This document shows positions 11,090 to 21,894 of a stretch of 64,000 nt of DNA, one piece after another. A program made the translations under genes and the position numbers. Numbering within the stretch: the first letter of the stretch is position 1; each line of letters opens with the position of its first letter. Below the pieces are notes generated by a model that saw nothing but the letters and a program-made list of their open reading frames with translations, made no database searches and was not told the origin of the DNA. Source of the stretch: Undaria pinnatifida (lineage: Eukaryota > Sar > Phaeophyceae > Laminariales > Alariaceae); NCBI GenBank assembly GCA_012845835.1, contig JABAKD010000027.1, positions 10,686,790 to 10,750,789 on the forward strand. The letters run 5' to 3'.

Positions 11090-11290
11090 CGTTTTTGTCC
11101 TGCGGCAGATGTGGAAAAACAAAGTGCAAATTCACCACACTTCCACGTGTTTTCATGCATGTCGTGTCAGTTTTACTGAGTTACATTCGCAGTCCAGCGC
11201 TACCTCTGTGTCCTTTAGTTCCTGTGATAGCGACATACCATTGTCCATCCTGTTTGTTACGAGCACAGCACCCCCACCGAGCAGCACGTA
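11090..11290 (+). repeat. Repeat family B, diverged copy
   Basis: Similar over its length to 27825-28170 and 32428-32655. It begins with a variant of TCCTCCGGCGGATGGGGAAAA, then the CTCACCACACTTCCACGT block, then GTTACATTCGCAGTCCAGCG. It is clearly older than the other copies. I find no coding sequence. Confidence 0.55.
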
Positions 11291-12686
11291 TCCATGACCG
11301 CCCGTAATAGTAGGGTATGTCTTCTGGTTGTCCCATTCCGATTGACAAGAACCAAATTCTTCTGCCATATCCGTATTTTTTCGTGCTAATTATTTGTTTA
11401 GTTTGGTTTGATTCCCGTCCCATAATTGTTTGGAGATGAACGATCCCAGCTACTCGCATCTCCTACCGGATGCTCCGTTAGTGGTTTGTTCGGGTTGCTG
11501 GGCGGTAACGTGTAGCCGTCCTCAATGTACTCGCTGTTCAGGGTGTAAGAACTGGTCAAAAGGAGGATGGCTTTCGGTCATAAGGTGGTCAGCAGAGGGT
11601 AGAAGACACAGGTAGTACATAATTTTGAGGGGTATACCCACCCGCGTTGTAGTGAAAAGAGGGGATTATTGTGCTCCCTCTTCGGCCACGGCCTTGGTAG
11701 CCCCAACGTCGTGCCCGGAAGAGAGGGCAAAAACCGTGTGCGACCTCAGACTTGGCCGCGGGTATCTTGGCAGTGCATCATCATTGAATTTCAAGCAGCT
11801 TGGGGCAAGCGCAGGCACATTCCAACGGCAAGTTTTCCCTGAGCCCCCAATAATCGAAAACCCAGAAGGCGTTCCTTTCTTTCATCGAGCTCACTTTTAC
11901 AGTACTCTTGGTAAAATTTAGTTCATTACACATTTCATTGGGCTGGCCCTTGTTCGACATAGATAGAAACTACGCGCCAATTATCACCAAAGACATGCTC
12001 GATTTCTTACATTAGGAAAGCAGTTGCATGTCCCACTATTTCTCGTCTCTGGCCGACCCCTGGCCGCAACAGCCTGGCCTACCGAGTGGGTGATGTCTTT
12101 ACGCGCCGGGGGGTCGCAACGGCATGATGATCGTTCACAACGCAGCGCTAGCCTGGCCGTTACACGCTGCAGCACCCGGTCCACCGTGGGCAGATGACAG
12201 CCTGGGGCTGATCCCGCGTATCAGCATACAGAATACGTATACATTCTGTGTCTCCGCGTGAAGCGAGATAGTCGTTAGCTATGGTAAGCTGTGTGATGGA
12301 ATGATTGATGGAATGGCGCGTGCTTCGATAGAGGTATTAAGGTATACCTCTTCTTCGCTGAAATGGTTTCTGACTGATGGGGCTCCTTAATCAAAAATCG
12401 TCGCGAAAATTTGAAAATTTGTTTCGCATGATTCTCGTTTTATGCCTAGGCCATGAGATTTTCCTTCGGTGTGACACTTTTATTTTTCTCCAAATCACGA
12501 ACAATATGGTGCACGTCTACCTTAGCACGCGGCGAACAGCAACAACTAACTTCGTTAAAGCTTGACAGTGCCGACGTGCATGCTCGGACGTGGTGCCATG
12601 GTGACGGCGGGCAGGCGTTATTCTATGTCCTTCTGCGGGAGAGTTTTGGGGTATCGCGCAACCTCATACAATAAACGCGCTCATAC
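11291..12686. other. No gene recognised
   Basis: Mixed sequence with short ORFs only. The 61-aa frame at 11430-11615 has six Cys in a row of short spacings but no other support. No known repeat family is visible. Confidence 0.4.
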
Positions 12687-12855
12687 TGACTAACACCACC
12701 CTGTTGACCCTGATAGCTACGCTGTAGTTGCAAGGGGAGTGGCCGACCTATATCCTTAATGAGGACACACAACCTGTAATACGCGCGATCGGAGGATCAC
12801 ACACAGCTTGCAAATACGAGTTTCGACAAAATATTCGATCTCACAGCTGGAGTGT
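12687..12855 (-). repeat. Foldback-family arm, outer part
   Basis: Inverse copy of the outer ~170 bases of the family. It passes the landmarks ACCCTGTTGACCCTGATAGC and GACCTATATCCTTAATGAGG and ends ATCTCACAGCTGGAGTGT. It is close to 29650-29825 and to the right arm ending at 63338. Confidence 0.85.
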
Positions 12856-13531
12856 ATTTTTATTTTTATCATAAACGCAGAGGAGACATCTGTCCGTGGG
12901 ATAGGGGAGAAGGAAAAGTACGATTGGCATTCGCTAGAAGGCAACGCACTTACGTCGCGCATGCCAAGGCGGTGTGTTCGCCCAGCCAGGCGAACGGCAT
13001 GCTCGCCCCGTTCGGCCTCCACGCTAAAATCGACTGCGCATTGACAAACATGACACCAGTGAAAAGGTCGAGTCTATCCGTGTGATAGCAATGTGTATCT
13101 CGTCCTCGTAGTTGGGGGCCACAGAGCTGGTCTGTCTATGAAAAGCACTAGCACGGACACTGGATGCGTTGGATGTACATGCATGGGTGCAAATATCGGT
13201 CTCATGTATGTGAAGAACACACGCAAGTGATACATATGTATGAATCGAACATGATCAAGTGTGTTGCGATATCATGGCGAATGGCGCGTTTGTATGACTC
13301 CAATACATAGAATGCTTTCCTCCCATGGAAGCAACAGGGGCAGAGAGCACGAAGGTGATAAGCAAGTAGGACGAAACCGATTTTGGAGTTATCTATGTAA
13401 AAACAAAACAAAAACAACTTATCATCTGTGAGATAGACCAAAAAGGAAATCAATCAAAGTTCACGTCAGATATTTGCAAGCTACGTGTGGTACTTCGATC
13501 GCGCTTGATATATCATATATAAAATCAAAAT
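12856..13531. other. No gene recognised
   Basis: Separates two foldback-family arms pointing away from each other. It contains a short ATGTGAAGAACACAC block (13208-13222) also found at other repeat ends in this window. Confidence 0.4.
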
Positions 13532-13860
13532 ACACGCCAGCTGTGAGATCAAAGAAAGTGGTCGAAGCTCATCTGTGCAAGCTGTATGAACGTGACACTC
13601 CGATTGCGCGTATTGCTGGGGGGGTGTCTTCTCTAAGGATATAGGTCGGGAACCCACATCAGACCTAGCTTGGATCAGGGTCAACAGGGTGATGTAATCA
13701 ATCTGTGCAAGGAAACAATAACAATACCCGTTTTCTAACGACAACATCTTAAGGCTGTGGAATTCACCACCAGTTCATTATGAATGTCCTGTGGTCATAT
13801 CACCGGTGAGGGGAGGGGGGTGGGTAAAGAGGATACAAGTCACATATGAAACGAAAAGGA
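13532..13860 (+). repeat. Foldback-family arm, diverged copy
   Basis: Starts with a variant of ACACTCCAGCTGTGAGAT and keeps the blocks GTGACACTCCGATTGCGCG, AGGATATAGGTCGG and GGTCAACAGGGTGATGT, ending in the GGTGAGGGGAGGG segment. More substitutions than the copy at 29902. Confidence 0.7.
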
Positions 13861-14601
13861 AAGCTTACTGCACGTCGAATGCTAGTAGGCGATAGTGGGC
13901 GCGGGGGGGGCAATTAAAAATTGACACATACAAAAAAATTAATGGAGCTGGCTCGAAATGTAAAGAGATGGTATGACCTGTCGGATAGTCTATATAACTC
14001 TCTGGCAGTTTTCTATTTTTGGTGGGGCGGAGATGAAGTTTCCTTTTGTAGGGAGAGGGTAGGGAGGGAGGTGGATGGGAGAAAAGTATTCTACCTACAT
14101 GCTTAACGCAGATGCATGCCCAATATAAAAACAAAAAAAGTGATGGCGTGGATGGCAAAAAAATATGCGTCGTGTTGGTTTTACGTTGATATTGTTATCA
14201 ATGACAGTAGATGATCCAACGCCAACACTACCGCCATCCGCTTCTCGTAGCCGACGTGCTCGTATCGTTGATGATGCAGTCACATGCGTTTGCCTAATTT
14301 GTCTGTAATGGTGCCCAGCTCGCCGGCACATACAGTACAGGTTACACACTGTAAAGGTGCACCACTTTATCTCCCCATGGCTACTCATTCGAAGAGGTCT
14401 ACGATTACCTCACACAAGAGCTGAAAGCAGTTTGTAGCAAACTGAAGATGAAACGCGCTGACCAAACGCTTATTATCCTACCTGGTACGTACAATGTTCT
14501 AGTTATTTGTTTTGCGAAAACGTTCTTATTCCGGAACAATAATGAAATTTCAATAATTTTGGGAGAAGGAGCCCATCGTTCAGAAACTGCGTTTGTTCGG
14601 C
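13861..14601. other. No gene recognised; part resembles foldback-family interior
   Basis: Around 13980-14115, a CAGTTTTCTATTTTTGGTGG block followed by G-rich DNA and GTGGATGGGAGAAAAGTATT resembles 20230-20415. The rest shows only short ORFs. Confidence 0.35.
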
Positions 14602-14609
14602 AAAAATTG

Positions 14610-15451
14610 CAGGGTAGTCCTCGGTACCTTTTTTTTTTACGGTACCAGATCGGACGGTATTGCGAAATGACGGTACTTTTCAAACGGTTGACGGTATTTC
14701 GATTTCTCACGGTACCACTCTTGGCGGTACACGGTATCGCCGAATTTGACGGTACTTTTTCGGCGGTATCGAAAAGTGACGGTATTTTCTAGACGGTAGA
14801 CGGTTTTTCGATATTTGACGGTACTTTTTTGGCGGTACTGCAAAACGACGGTACCGGTCCCGGTACTGCCAAATTTGACGGTACGTTTTTGAGGGTACTG
14901 AAATATGACGGTTCCGCCACTGAGAAGTACAGAATTACGAATGACGAAATACTTGACAGTACCTGCCGGGCGGCGATCAAGCATGCCGGCACCACCCCGC
15001 TGATGTTCCTGCATACCTATATAGAACGGACGAATAGAGTCTAGACTAATCGTCGAACCGTCAAGCTGACAAACTCACCAGCCTCACGCGAAACAACATT
15101 TAGACATTTAGCACCAAAATAAGACAATAAAACAATACTACTGTAAACAATGAAACAATAAAACCTAAAACATGAAAACATTCAATGAAAACACTCACCC
15201 TACAATCTTTGACGGTTCTGACTATGACGGTTTTTCTAAACGGGAAACGGTACTTCGCTTATTTGACGGTACGTTTATGGCGGTGCTGCAAAATGACGGT
15301 ACTTTTTAAACGGTTGACGGTTTTTCGATTTTTGACGGTACCGCCTTCGGCGGTACACGGTTTGCCCAAATACGACGGTATTCCGCCGAGTACCAGGACC
15401 GACGTACAGCACGGGAAAATTACCTCGGGAATTTTCCCGAGGACTACCCTG
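14610..15451. mobile_element. hAT-type MITE, complete, with 8-bp target duplication
   Basis: The element is 842 bp, with 15-base terminal inverted repeats CAGGGTAGTCCTCGG and CCGAGGACTACCCTG. It is flanked on both sides by the 8-base direct repeat AAAAATTG (14602-14609 and 15452-15459). TIRs starting CAGGG and an 8-bp duplication are the known signature of hAT transposons. No transposase ORF is present, so it is non-autonomous. Two blocks (14636-14940 and 15205-15385) are dense in GACGGTA/CGGTAC motifs; in hAT elements such subterminal repeats bind transposase, which is my inference here. A further hairpin (AATTACCTCGGGAATT) lies near the right end. Confidence 0.85.
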
Positions 15452-15544
15452 AAAAATTGCCACGTGTATCGTTCAACATTGATAAGTAGCACCAAACGTC
15501 ATCCATGTTTTAATGGCGCCAACACGGACATTTTGAAGGTTTAA

Positions 15545-15640
15545 ATCGACACATGACGTGTATGAAAATTCGCGGAAGTACAGTGAGCTTAAGCTTCATT
15601 TTTTTCCATCGGCCGGGGGAAAAATATAAATATAAAGGTC
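15545..15640 (-). repeat. Repeat family B, inverted fragment
   Basis: The reverse complement resembles the head of family B: a CCGGCCGATGG-like block, an AAGCTTAAGCTCACTG-like segment and TTTCATACACGTCATGTGTCG. Compare 27845-27920. Confidence 0.5.
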
Positions 15641-15904
15641 ATGTTCTGTAGGGCTTGTGGATTCTGGGTAAGGGTATGGGAGACGGATTCTACGACAGCC
15701 CCCCCCAAAACCAGCGATATCCTTTAACGGACGTTTCAGGGCTGCTCGACACAAGAGAGGAAACTAATGAGAAAACGGTCTAACGACCGACGACGTCGAG
15801 GTGTCGAGGGACTCCGTGTTTCGGAGATACGGCCGGGAGCTGGTTTTAAAACCGGCGATTTCGCTAAAGGAAAGTTGGGGGGGCTACAGTAGAACGACTC
15901 GGGA

Positions 15905-16185
15905 GCTTTGCTCATCTTATAGAAGTTTCAGGTACGGGTATGGAAGTGTTACAGAACTCGCAGAAGTTACGGGCATTGTGGCGCGGGCGTACAGAACTCA
16001 CAGGAGGTCCGGGCACGTGTATGAAAGTCTTGTAGAACCTCCAGAAATTCCGGGTGGGAATGATAATGTTGTACCCGTACCTCGAGTATTTGTGCCACTG
16101 CGTACAGAACTTACAGAAGTTCCGGGTACGGGTATGCATGTCCTACAGAGCTTGTAGAAGCTCCGGGTACGGGTAATACCCCGGA
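15905..16185. repeat. Tandem repeat with small conserved hairpins
   Basis: Four to five diverged units of about 40-60 bases carry ACAGAACTTACAGAAGTTCC followed by GGGTACGGGTATG. Each unit holds a small inverted repeat, GAACTT/AAGTTC at 16107-16122 and GAGCTT/AAGCTC at 16149-16164. The second differs from the first by a paired change in both arms. Confidence 0.6.
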
Positions 16186-16280
16186 AATACACGGCCTCGG
16201 AGTAGGAGTTTGATTTTAAGAGGAAGATTTCATCGAACTCGCATGGCATTGCACCCACTCACTCGACCGCGGGCCCGGGG

Positions 16281-17024
16281 GTGTCAGCTCCGAGGAATTT
16301 CCCTCGTAGGCTCGGAGTGCGTTTGTCCACAATGCAATTGTTCGATTACAATCACACGGGGAAGTGCAATGCCATCTGCCATGTGCCTTCCCGTCCATCT
16401 CCCAAGAGCTCACAAGAAACGCCAACAGCGACAGTAGAAATCCCTGAGAAAATAGATCCAGCCGTTGTATGCACGGTAGAATGCCCAATGATGCGACCAC
16501 TGCGGTGCAGCACCCTCCAAATGCCCATCTCGGACTACCCACCAAACGTTGGCTCAGAACGAGAAGCTTTGATAAATGTTGCTATCCGTACCTTGGGCAA
16601 TGATCAAGTCTTACAAATCGTGGCCAGTTTCATCACGACCCAAGATCTACCACGTCTACTGCCCGTGAACAATCATTACTCAACAGCTGCGTCGTCATCG
16701 ACGTATCTTCAAAAAACCAACACCACGCATCATACCTCCAATTGCGCACGCAACCTTGCCGAAAACCAGACAACAAACGGAATGTGTATTCCAGAACTAT
16801 ATCGTAGCCGCCCGAACAATGTCAGCATTAACCCCGACCATACTCTGTCGACGCACAGCCTCGGCATTAGACCACCAGCCGTGGCTGCGTCGGGCACTTT
16901 CAGCGCCCTACGCAGAAACTCGAAGTCGGAAAAAGTAGAAAATCAAAACTCAGGGAAACAAAAAATCAGTAACTCAGAATATGGTACCGTCGACCCAGGC
17001 TACGGTAGGGGGGTCCCCTTTTGA
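16281..17024 (+). CDS. Unrecognised 247-codon open frame
   Basis: Longest frame in the window that is neither low-complexity nor a transposon protein. It starts with GTG, and the first ATG is 51 bases further in (16332). It is rich in Asn, Thr and Ser, has no hydrophobic segment and no motif I know, and runs into the left arm of the MITE candidate at 16983. It could be a chance open frame or an exon. Confidence 0.15.
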   Translation: MSAPRNFPRRLGVRLSTMQLFDYNHTGKCNAICHVPSRPSPKSSQETPTATVEIPEKIDPAVVCTVECPMMRPLRCSTLQMPISDYPPNVGSEREALINVAIRTLGNDQVLQIVASFITTQDLPRLLPVNNHYSTAASSSTYLQKTNTTHHTSNCARNLAENQTTNGMCIPELYRSRPNNVSINPDHTLSTHSLGIRPPAVAASGTFSALRRNSKSEKVENQNSGKQKISNSEYGTVDPGYGRGVPF

Positions 17025-17262
17025 GCCTTTTATTTCAGTGGCTAGGGGTCACTCGCGCGAGTTACCCCTTTGTTCGTATGCGATATCACGTTTTCTTCAT
17101 GTTTTACATTGACGAAATTAATCCGCAATGCAAAGGTGATCTAAGCTGCGCCAAAACAAGTGCCTAAAATATCTTCATCCGTGGGGTACAGAGCCACTCG
17201 TGCGACTGGCTCAAACACATCAGTGAAAATTGGGGTACCCCCCCTACCGTAGCCTTGGTCCG
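16983..17262. mobile_element. Small MITE candidate with ~30-base inverted ends
   Basis: The left end around 16985-17018 (GGCTACGGTAGGGGGGTCCCC) and the right end around 17232-17260 (GGGGTACCCCCCCTACCGTAG) are inverted copies with one mismatch in the 21-base core, and similarity extends outward. The ~210 bases between them are non-coding. No clear target duplication is seen, so the superfamily is open. It lies against the 3' end of the Gypsy element. Confidence 0.5.
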
Positions 17263-17302
17263 GTCCCAAACTGCAACATGGTCACAAACGCAGCCCACAC
17301 CG

Positions 17303-17665
17303 CTATACAAGCGCCCGCTTCTGCTCCGTCTTACGCCGCAGCGCCTTGATCTCTTTTCGCAGCACGGCCGGCGCATCATGAAAGACGCGCGCTACCAGCT
17401 CCCAGGTGCTCTCAGCCGCCTCTAATCCTTCCCAGGCCACCTCGATGCCGATCGTCGTCATCACCGAGCGGCAGTCGCGGCAAGACTGCCGCACTTCATG
17501 GTGGGCGATTACGTTCTGGTGGGGGCTACACCCGCGCACCACCCATGCAACTGGCCGACACCGTACCGCCATAGGCTCCATGCATGTCGGTGGGTCCACC
17601 GAAAATTCCCGACGAAAATCGTCAACATGTTTGCGAAAATTGATATCTCGTAGCGCTTGGCACAT
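17303..17665 (-). pseudogene. Pol remnant: pre-RT linker joined to a chromodomain tail
   Basis: The frame begins in the linker before reverse transcriptase (residues ~1-35, with FRREFSVDPPTCMEPM; the DPPxxxEPM motif is typical of this Gypsy group). After a short junction it passes into WEGLEAAESTWELVARV (residues ~76-92), a chromodomain-like W-x-G...E-S-T-W-E pattern, followed by a basic tail. In complete elements about 900 residues of RT, RNase H and integrase separate these parts. A frameshift of two bases separates this frame from the upstream one (17509-18741). Confidence 0.7.
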
Positions 17666-18741
17666 TTCGGCGGGAAGCCATGGTCAAAAGCTTCATCAAC
17701 TGCCGTCCCCGACACGCCCACACGGTCCCGCATCTCCACCTCAAATTGCAAGAATATCATGGATCGTTGAGATGACAGCATCAGTGTGACGATACTATCC
17801 ACGCCACCTAGAAAATCGCCGCCCGGCCCGAACGCCGTGACAAATATCACCACCCACAGCACGGCACCAGCGTTGGGCTCGCCCACAGCACCAGCTGTAA
17901 GCTCCACCCCAGCGCCTTCTTGACGCCTGCATGTCTTCAGCACAGATGCCTTGAGCTGCGCCATGACATCGATACCGAGTCCCTCTTTCAGCATCTTCTG
18001 CCCGATGAGAACCACATCGCTTCCTCCAGAGAGCACGGTACACGCCATGGTAAACCGAACTGGCCCCCATTGAGTTTCCATCATAAGGTGAAGCGGACAT
18101 GATTGCGTCCCAGTATCGCACTCCTGGCGCAACGACGTCATCACACTCGCATTCTCATCAAACGCCTGCCTTACCTCGGTATGCGTCATTCACGGCTGTC
18201 CCCTCAGGGTCTCTATGTGCTTCTCCGACATTGCTGTAATGCGTGAATCAGCATCCACGAGCATATTGACCTCCGCAGTCGCCGAAGCACCGGGAACCGC
18301 AAGACGACCCGGCGAGATGCCCCGAAAATGCGGTTCGGTCCCTACCAACACCACGCTCGTGTCACTACATCTGCCAGGCTGCAAGGCCGAGACACGCGCG
18401 CATGAAATGTAGCTAGATTCCCCACGCCAATGCTGTGACACGGGTGCCGGCGGCTGCACCGGAACGGAGTGAAAAACTCGTGCTGCATCCTGTGGCCCAG
18501 CGCTCTGGGAAACCTGGTGCTGCACCGTCTCGGCGTGCCCGTTATCCACTGGCGTCATCTTCTCCGACCGCACTCTAATGTACACGTTGTCGTCGTCATT
18601 CTGCGCCCGCGTCGTTCTGAGTACACGCCTCAGGCGCAGCAGGTTCGGTATCCGTAACGACCGCTTTTGACGCGGTCTTGTACCCACTAGATCGGGGGGT
18701 GGCAGACGCAGCGGCCATCCCGGTTGCCTTGCTCCGAGCAT
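17509..18741 (-). pseudogene. Gag-Pol segment with protease-like region, one stop
   Basis: One reading frame interrupted by a TGA at about 18190. Before the stop: a Pro/Gln-rich linker with VYIRV and ETVQHQVSQSAGPQ, then MLVDADSRITAMSE, which occupies the place of the aspartic-protease D-S/T-G motif. Here D-A-D-S replaces it, so activity is doubtful. After the stop: GPVRFTMACTVLSGG and VVLIGQKMLKEGLGIDV, the second half of a retropepsin fold as seen in related Gypsy elements. The frame is lost near 17650, just before the DPP linker of the next segment. Confidence 0.65.
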
Positions 18742-19237
18742 GCTGATAGGGACCGCTTGTAGACTGCGGCTGCTGTGTGGGGGTCTGGCCGTGACTCTGG
18801 CAAAGGGTCTGGGAATGGGCGCCTTCCCCCGGCCTTACCCTACTGGCTTTGGGGGCGGTCCCGCGGCTTGTGGCCTTGCTTGCCGCACACAAAACATTTT
18901 ATGTTGTCGTACCGACGGTTCCACTCTGCTTCCACACCAGCAGCCCTGGCACTCTCGCGCGAGTCGTGCTCGTCAGCAGCACTTCCCTGCGGCTTGGTCC
19001 CCGCAGCAGCCACTGACCAAGCGCCACGTCGTTTTGCCGTTTGCAGGCGTTGAGCACTGTTGTCTCATCCCACGGTAGATGTTGCCAATTTTGTGCCAAA
19101 AACAGGTATACCTGTACGGTTGAGCTCCTAAAGTAAGGAACTACCTGTAGGCCTACTAATTTTTCGACTACAATTTGCTTTAGGGCTAGGGCGTAGAAGC
19201 TTGGCCGGATTGCGCGAACTAACGCATTACAAGTCAT
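18596..19237 (-). pseudogene. Gag C-terminal region with degenerate zinc knuckle
   Basis: Around 18855-18898 the minus strand reads CFVCGKQGH followed by KPRDR: a retroviral-type C-x2-C-x4-H-x4-C knuckle whose last Cys is Arg. The homologous copy at 63840-63893 has the full CCHC set, so loss is specific to this copy. Downstream lies a Gln/Ser/Pro-rich linker (SHGQTPTQQPQSTSGP) in another frame, so there is at least one frameshift near 18840. Upstream is the peptide LPWDETTVLNACKRQ with further frameshifts. Confidence 0.55.
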
Positions 19238-19479
19238 TTTTGGTGATCTTTGTAGATGTTGAGCTCCTCATGTTAGGAGCTCAGAAAATAGTTAGAATCT
19301 GCTGCACCCCCTTTCGTGGGGTGACTGTGTTGGCCTCAATCAAGTACAGCCTGGTCCTGTTGCTGCTCGGGGATTGCGTTGATCAATGCGTCAATATAGT
19401 TCATCTAGAGATCGAATCGCATCTTCTTTTTCACCTTGCGGCGGAACTCGAGTGGCTCGATTCCCGCCGCTATCTTCTC

Positions 19480-19790
19480 AAGCAGCAAATTGCCATACTT
19501 TAACGGGTACTGCGCCGAAGATCGGGCTCCACCGCCTCCGTGAGCCCGCTGTCAGCACGGTATTTCCGCAGGGCACATTGTTTAATGATAACCCTGCGAT
19601 CTACCGTTACGCTTGCATCCATCTTCAGCACACGTAATATCTGGCGTCAATTCCCGTCGCAATCTCCACAACCAGCCCCTCGACATACTTTAGCGTGTAC
19701 TGCCGACCGTCGGGCTTCATCATCTCCATGAGCCCGCGGACAGCAAGGTATTTCTGCAGGTAACGTTTTTTTACACTCTTCTATCTACCG
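19480..19790 (-). pseudogene. Gag-like region, duplicated segment
   Basis: Two diverged tandem copies of about 160 bases. The better one reads LQKYLAVRGLMEMM, then LKYVEGLVVEIATG (about 19640-19765); the second (about 19440-19580) is frame-broken. The position upstream of the zinc knuckle suggests a capsid part of gag, but no family motif decides it. Confidence 0.35.
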
Positions 19791-19829
19791 TCACAGTTTG
19801 AGGGCCTTGGGGGCGGGGGGGTTAAAAAT

Positions 19830-20440
19830 GGGACAGGGGTGAGGAAAGGGGGGGGGAAGTCTGGGGCAACTAACTCAACCTGTTCGCGGAAACCATAAAC
19901 AAACCTCTTAATAAGGGGTCAAATATCATTGCTGTGAAGGAATGCATCACTGTGTTTCATCGCGGAGTTTTCGACGGTCGGGGGGGCGGTTGACACTCAG
20001 GGCGGGTGGGGAGGGGGGGGAGTATTCCAATCGCTTTAGGTCACATAATAAATGTGTACCTGGTGAGAAATTACTATACGCGTGGTGCTAGGTTTTGGCG
20101 ATGGTGCGGGTGGCGGGGGAAATGAGGGGGCAGGAGGGGGGGGTTGTAATACATGAATTGGAGGTACTGCATAGATGGATGGAAAGGAAATATAACTGAA
20201 TGGTGGTATCGTCTGTCTCCTAGTTTTTATTACTCAGTCAGGCAGATGGTATTTTTGGTGGGGCGACGGGGGAGGGAGGGCGGTGGGGGGGGGGGGGGGG
20301 GGGGGGGGGAGTGGGTGTATTGTGGTGGTGGTGGTGGTGGTGATGATGATGGTGGCGGGGAACGGAGGTGGATGGCAGGAAAGTATTTTACCTGGATGTG
20401 GCATGCAGATGCCCAACAGTTCAAAGATTATCTATGAGGT
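19830..20440 (+). repeat. G-rich interior of the foldback family, with a G25 run
   Basis: Contains CTATACGCGTGGTGCTAGG and GGCGATGGTGCGGGTGG, shared with 60150-60195 and 60527-60565, and alternating G-rich tracts. An uninterrupted run of 25 G lies at 20285-20309, followed by GGT/GAT triplets to about 20355. No coding sense; minus-strand frames here are poly-Pro artefacts. Confidence 0.6.
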
Positions 20441-21025
20441 GGTGGATGGGAGGAAAATTGCACGGTTGTTGTGTTCAGTCCCGCTACACGCGCACGACGG
20501 TCGATCCTGTTGGCCCACACGTACACGCGATGACGCCCGCCGTCCGCCTTGCGAGTTCGTACAATGCATTATGTTGAAATCCACGCAATGGGAAGATCTC
20601 ACTTTTTTTACACTCAACAACCGATCTTCGTCGCCTCGGCAAAACGCTTCTAAGCCAGAGCATGAATCCTTACTTTTTGTGCCTTCGGCTAAAACAAACC
20701 TACCCGGTCAATTATCATGTCTTTGCCGGTAGACTCACTGCGTGGCTACAAGACTACATGTAAAAGGCTATGTTCAAAACTTCATAAAATATACTCCCGA
20801 TATTTCAAGGTCCACATTTCAAAAGTAGTTGTCGAAAGCCGTTGTTTCGTACATCGCCAGCAGCGTACGACCACACAGATGGCGCAACCACTCAAAAACT
20901 TCTTGTTGTTTAATAGGTGTTAAGGTATGGGTAGTGTACTATAGGCTGTTTTCCGGGCATATCAAGAGTGCCCAAGGTCTTGACTACCAAGGTAGGTGTA
21001 TTCATGTATGAAAGAAAATATAAGC
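20441..21025. other. No gene recognised
   Basis: Short ORFs only, no motif and no listed repeat. Confidence 0.35.
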
Positions 21026-21420
21026 GCGTCGTTTTATGGATGCGATATGACGTTTCGTCCATGGTTGAGATTCCTTCGGGGATTGAAGGGCAATGGGCAG
21101 TAAAGAGCCTGGACAAAGTCGGTCCGTATGGTGCATTTTGCGACAGAGAGCGTTATGGGTCGCGTCAGGAAACAGTGACGGCCAAGCTGAGAAGCCTGAA
21201 GGAACCCGAAAAATTAGAAAAAAAAAGAAAGCGCGTCGTTTAATGGAAAATACACGACATTGTGACCATGGTTGAGATTCTTTCGGAAATTAAAAGGCAA
21301 TGGGCAGTGAAGAGCCTGGGGCAAAGTCGGTCCGCATGGTGTATTTTGCGACAGAAGGCGTTTTGGGTCGCGTCAGGAAACGGTGACGGCCGAGCTGAGA
21401 AGCCACGGTCGATGTACCGC
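21026..21420 (+). repeat. Tandem duplication, period about 206 bases
   Basis: Two adjacent copies (start GCGCGTCGTTTTATGGA at 21026 and GCGCGTCGTTTAATGGA at 21231) share blocks such as CCATGGTTGAGATTC, GGGCAATGGGCAGT and GTCGCGTCAGGAAAC. They differ by scattered substitutions. Function unknown. Confidence 0.8.
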
Positions 21421-21894
21421 AAGGTGTTGGTGTCGAAAACCGGTACCAGGCTGAGTTGACTCACCAGCATCGCGGACCGCAGTTAAAAACGTAGGTGTGT
21501 TCTGATGTACGGCACGGTGGCGCGTAATATTGGCGGTATACCGTCATCTGTCGTCTGTCCAACTATTATACAACGTGATACTTTTACTTCGATGCTATTT
21601 ACACAATTCAAGTGGTTCTCTCTGATTATCGTAAAAGACAACACGAGTACTAGTTGCAGGGATTTATGGCCCAACTCTAATCCTAGCCAATACTAGAAAT
21701 ACCAATAAGATGAATGTGCCTCAATGACGTCACTAGCATAAAATGGTTGAAATACCACAAAAATGTGTATCTCTGGAACAACCAGGCCTGACAAATTGTG
21801 TGACTATATATACCTGCTACCAGGCAGCTGCCATCACCTCATTTTCTTCTTTCTAGTCATCCGTGCCGTAGCTCCATTTCATCCTCTTCCCCCC

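Larger units (their letters stand above)
17303..19800 (-). mobile_element. Ty3/Gypsy element, internally deleted, chromodomain type
   Basis: Reading 5' to 3' on the minus strand: gag-like region, degenerate zinc knuckle, protease-like region, the first residues before reverse transcriptase, then directly a chromodomain-like tail. Reverse-transcriptase core, RNase H and integrase are missing between about 17460 and 17570, so one internal deletion removed several kilobases. At least three frameshifts and one in-frame stop are present. I do not find LTRs around it. It is related to the fragment at 63360-64000. Confidence 0.75.

Noticed and set aside
11430-11615. 61-codon frame with closely spaced Cys, zinc-finger-like
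   Set aside because: Spacing fits no known finger, there is no splice or homologous support, and composition is otherwise random.
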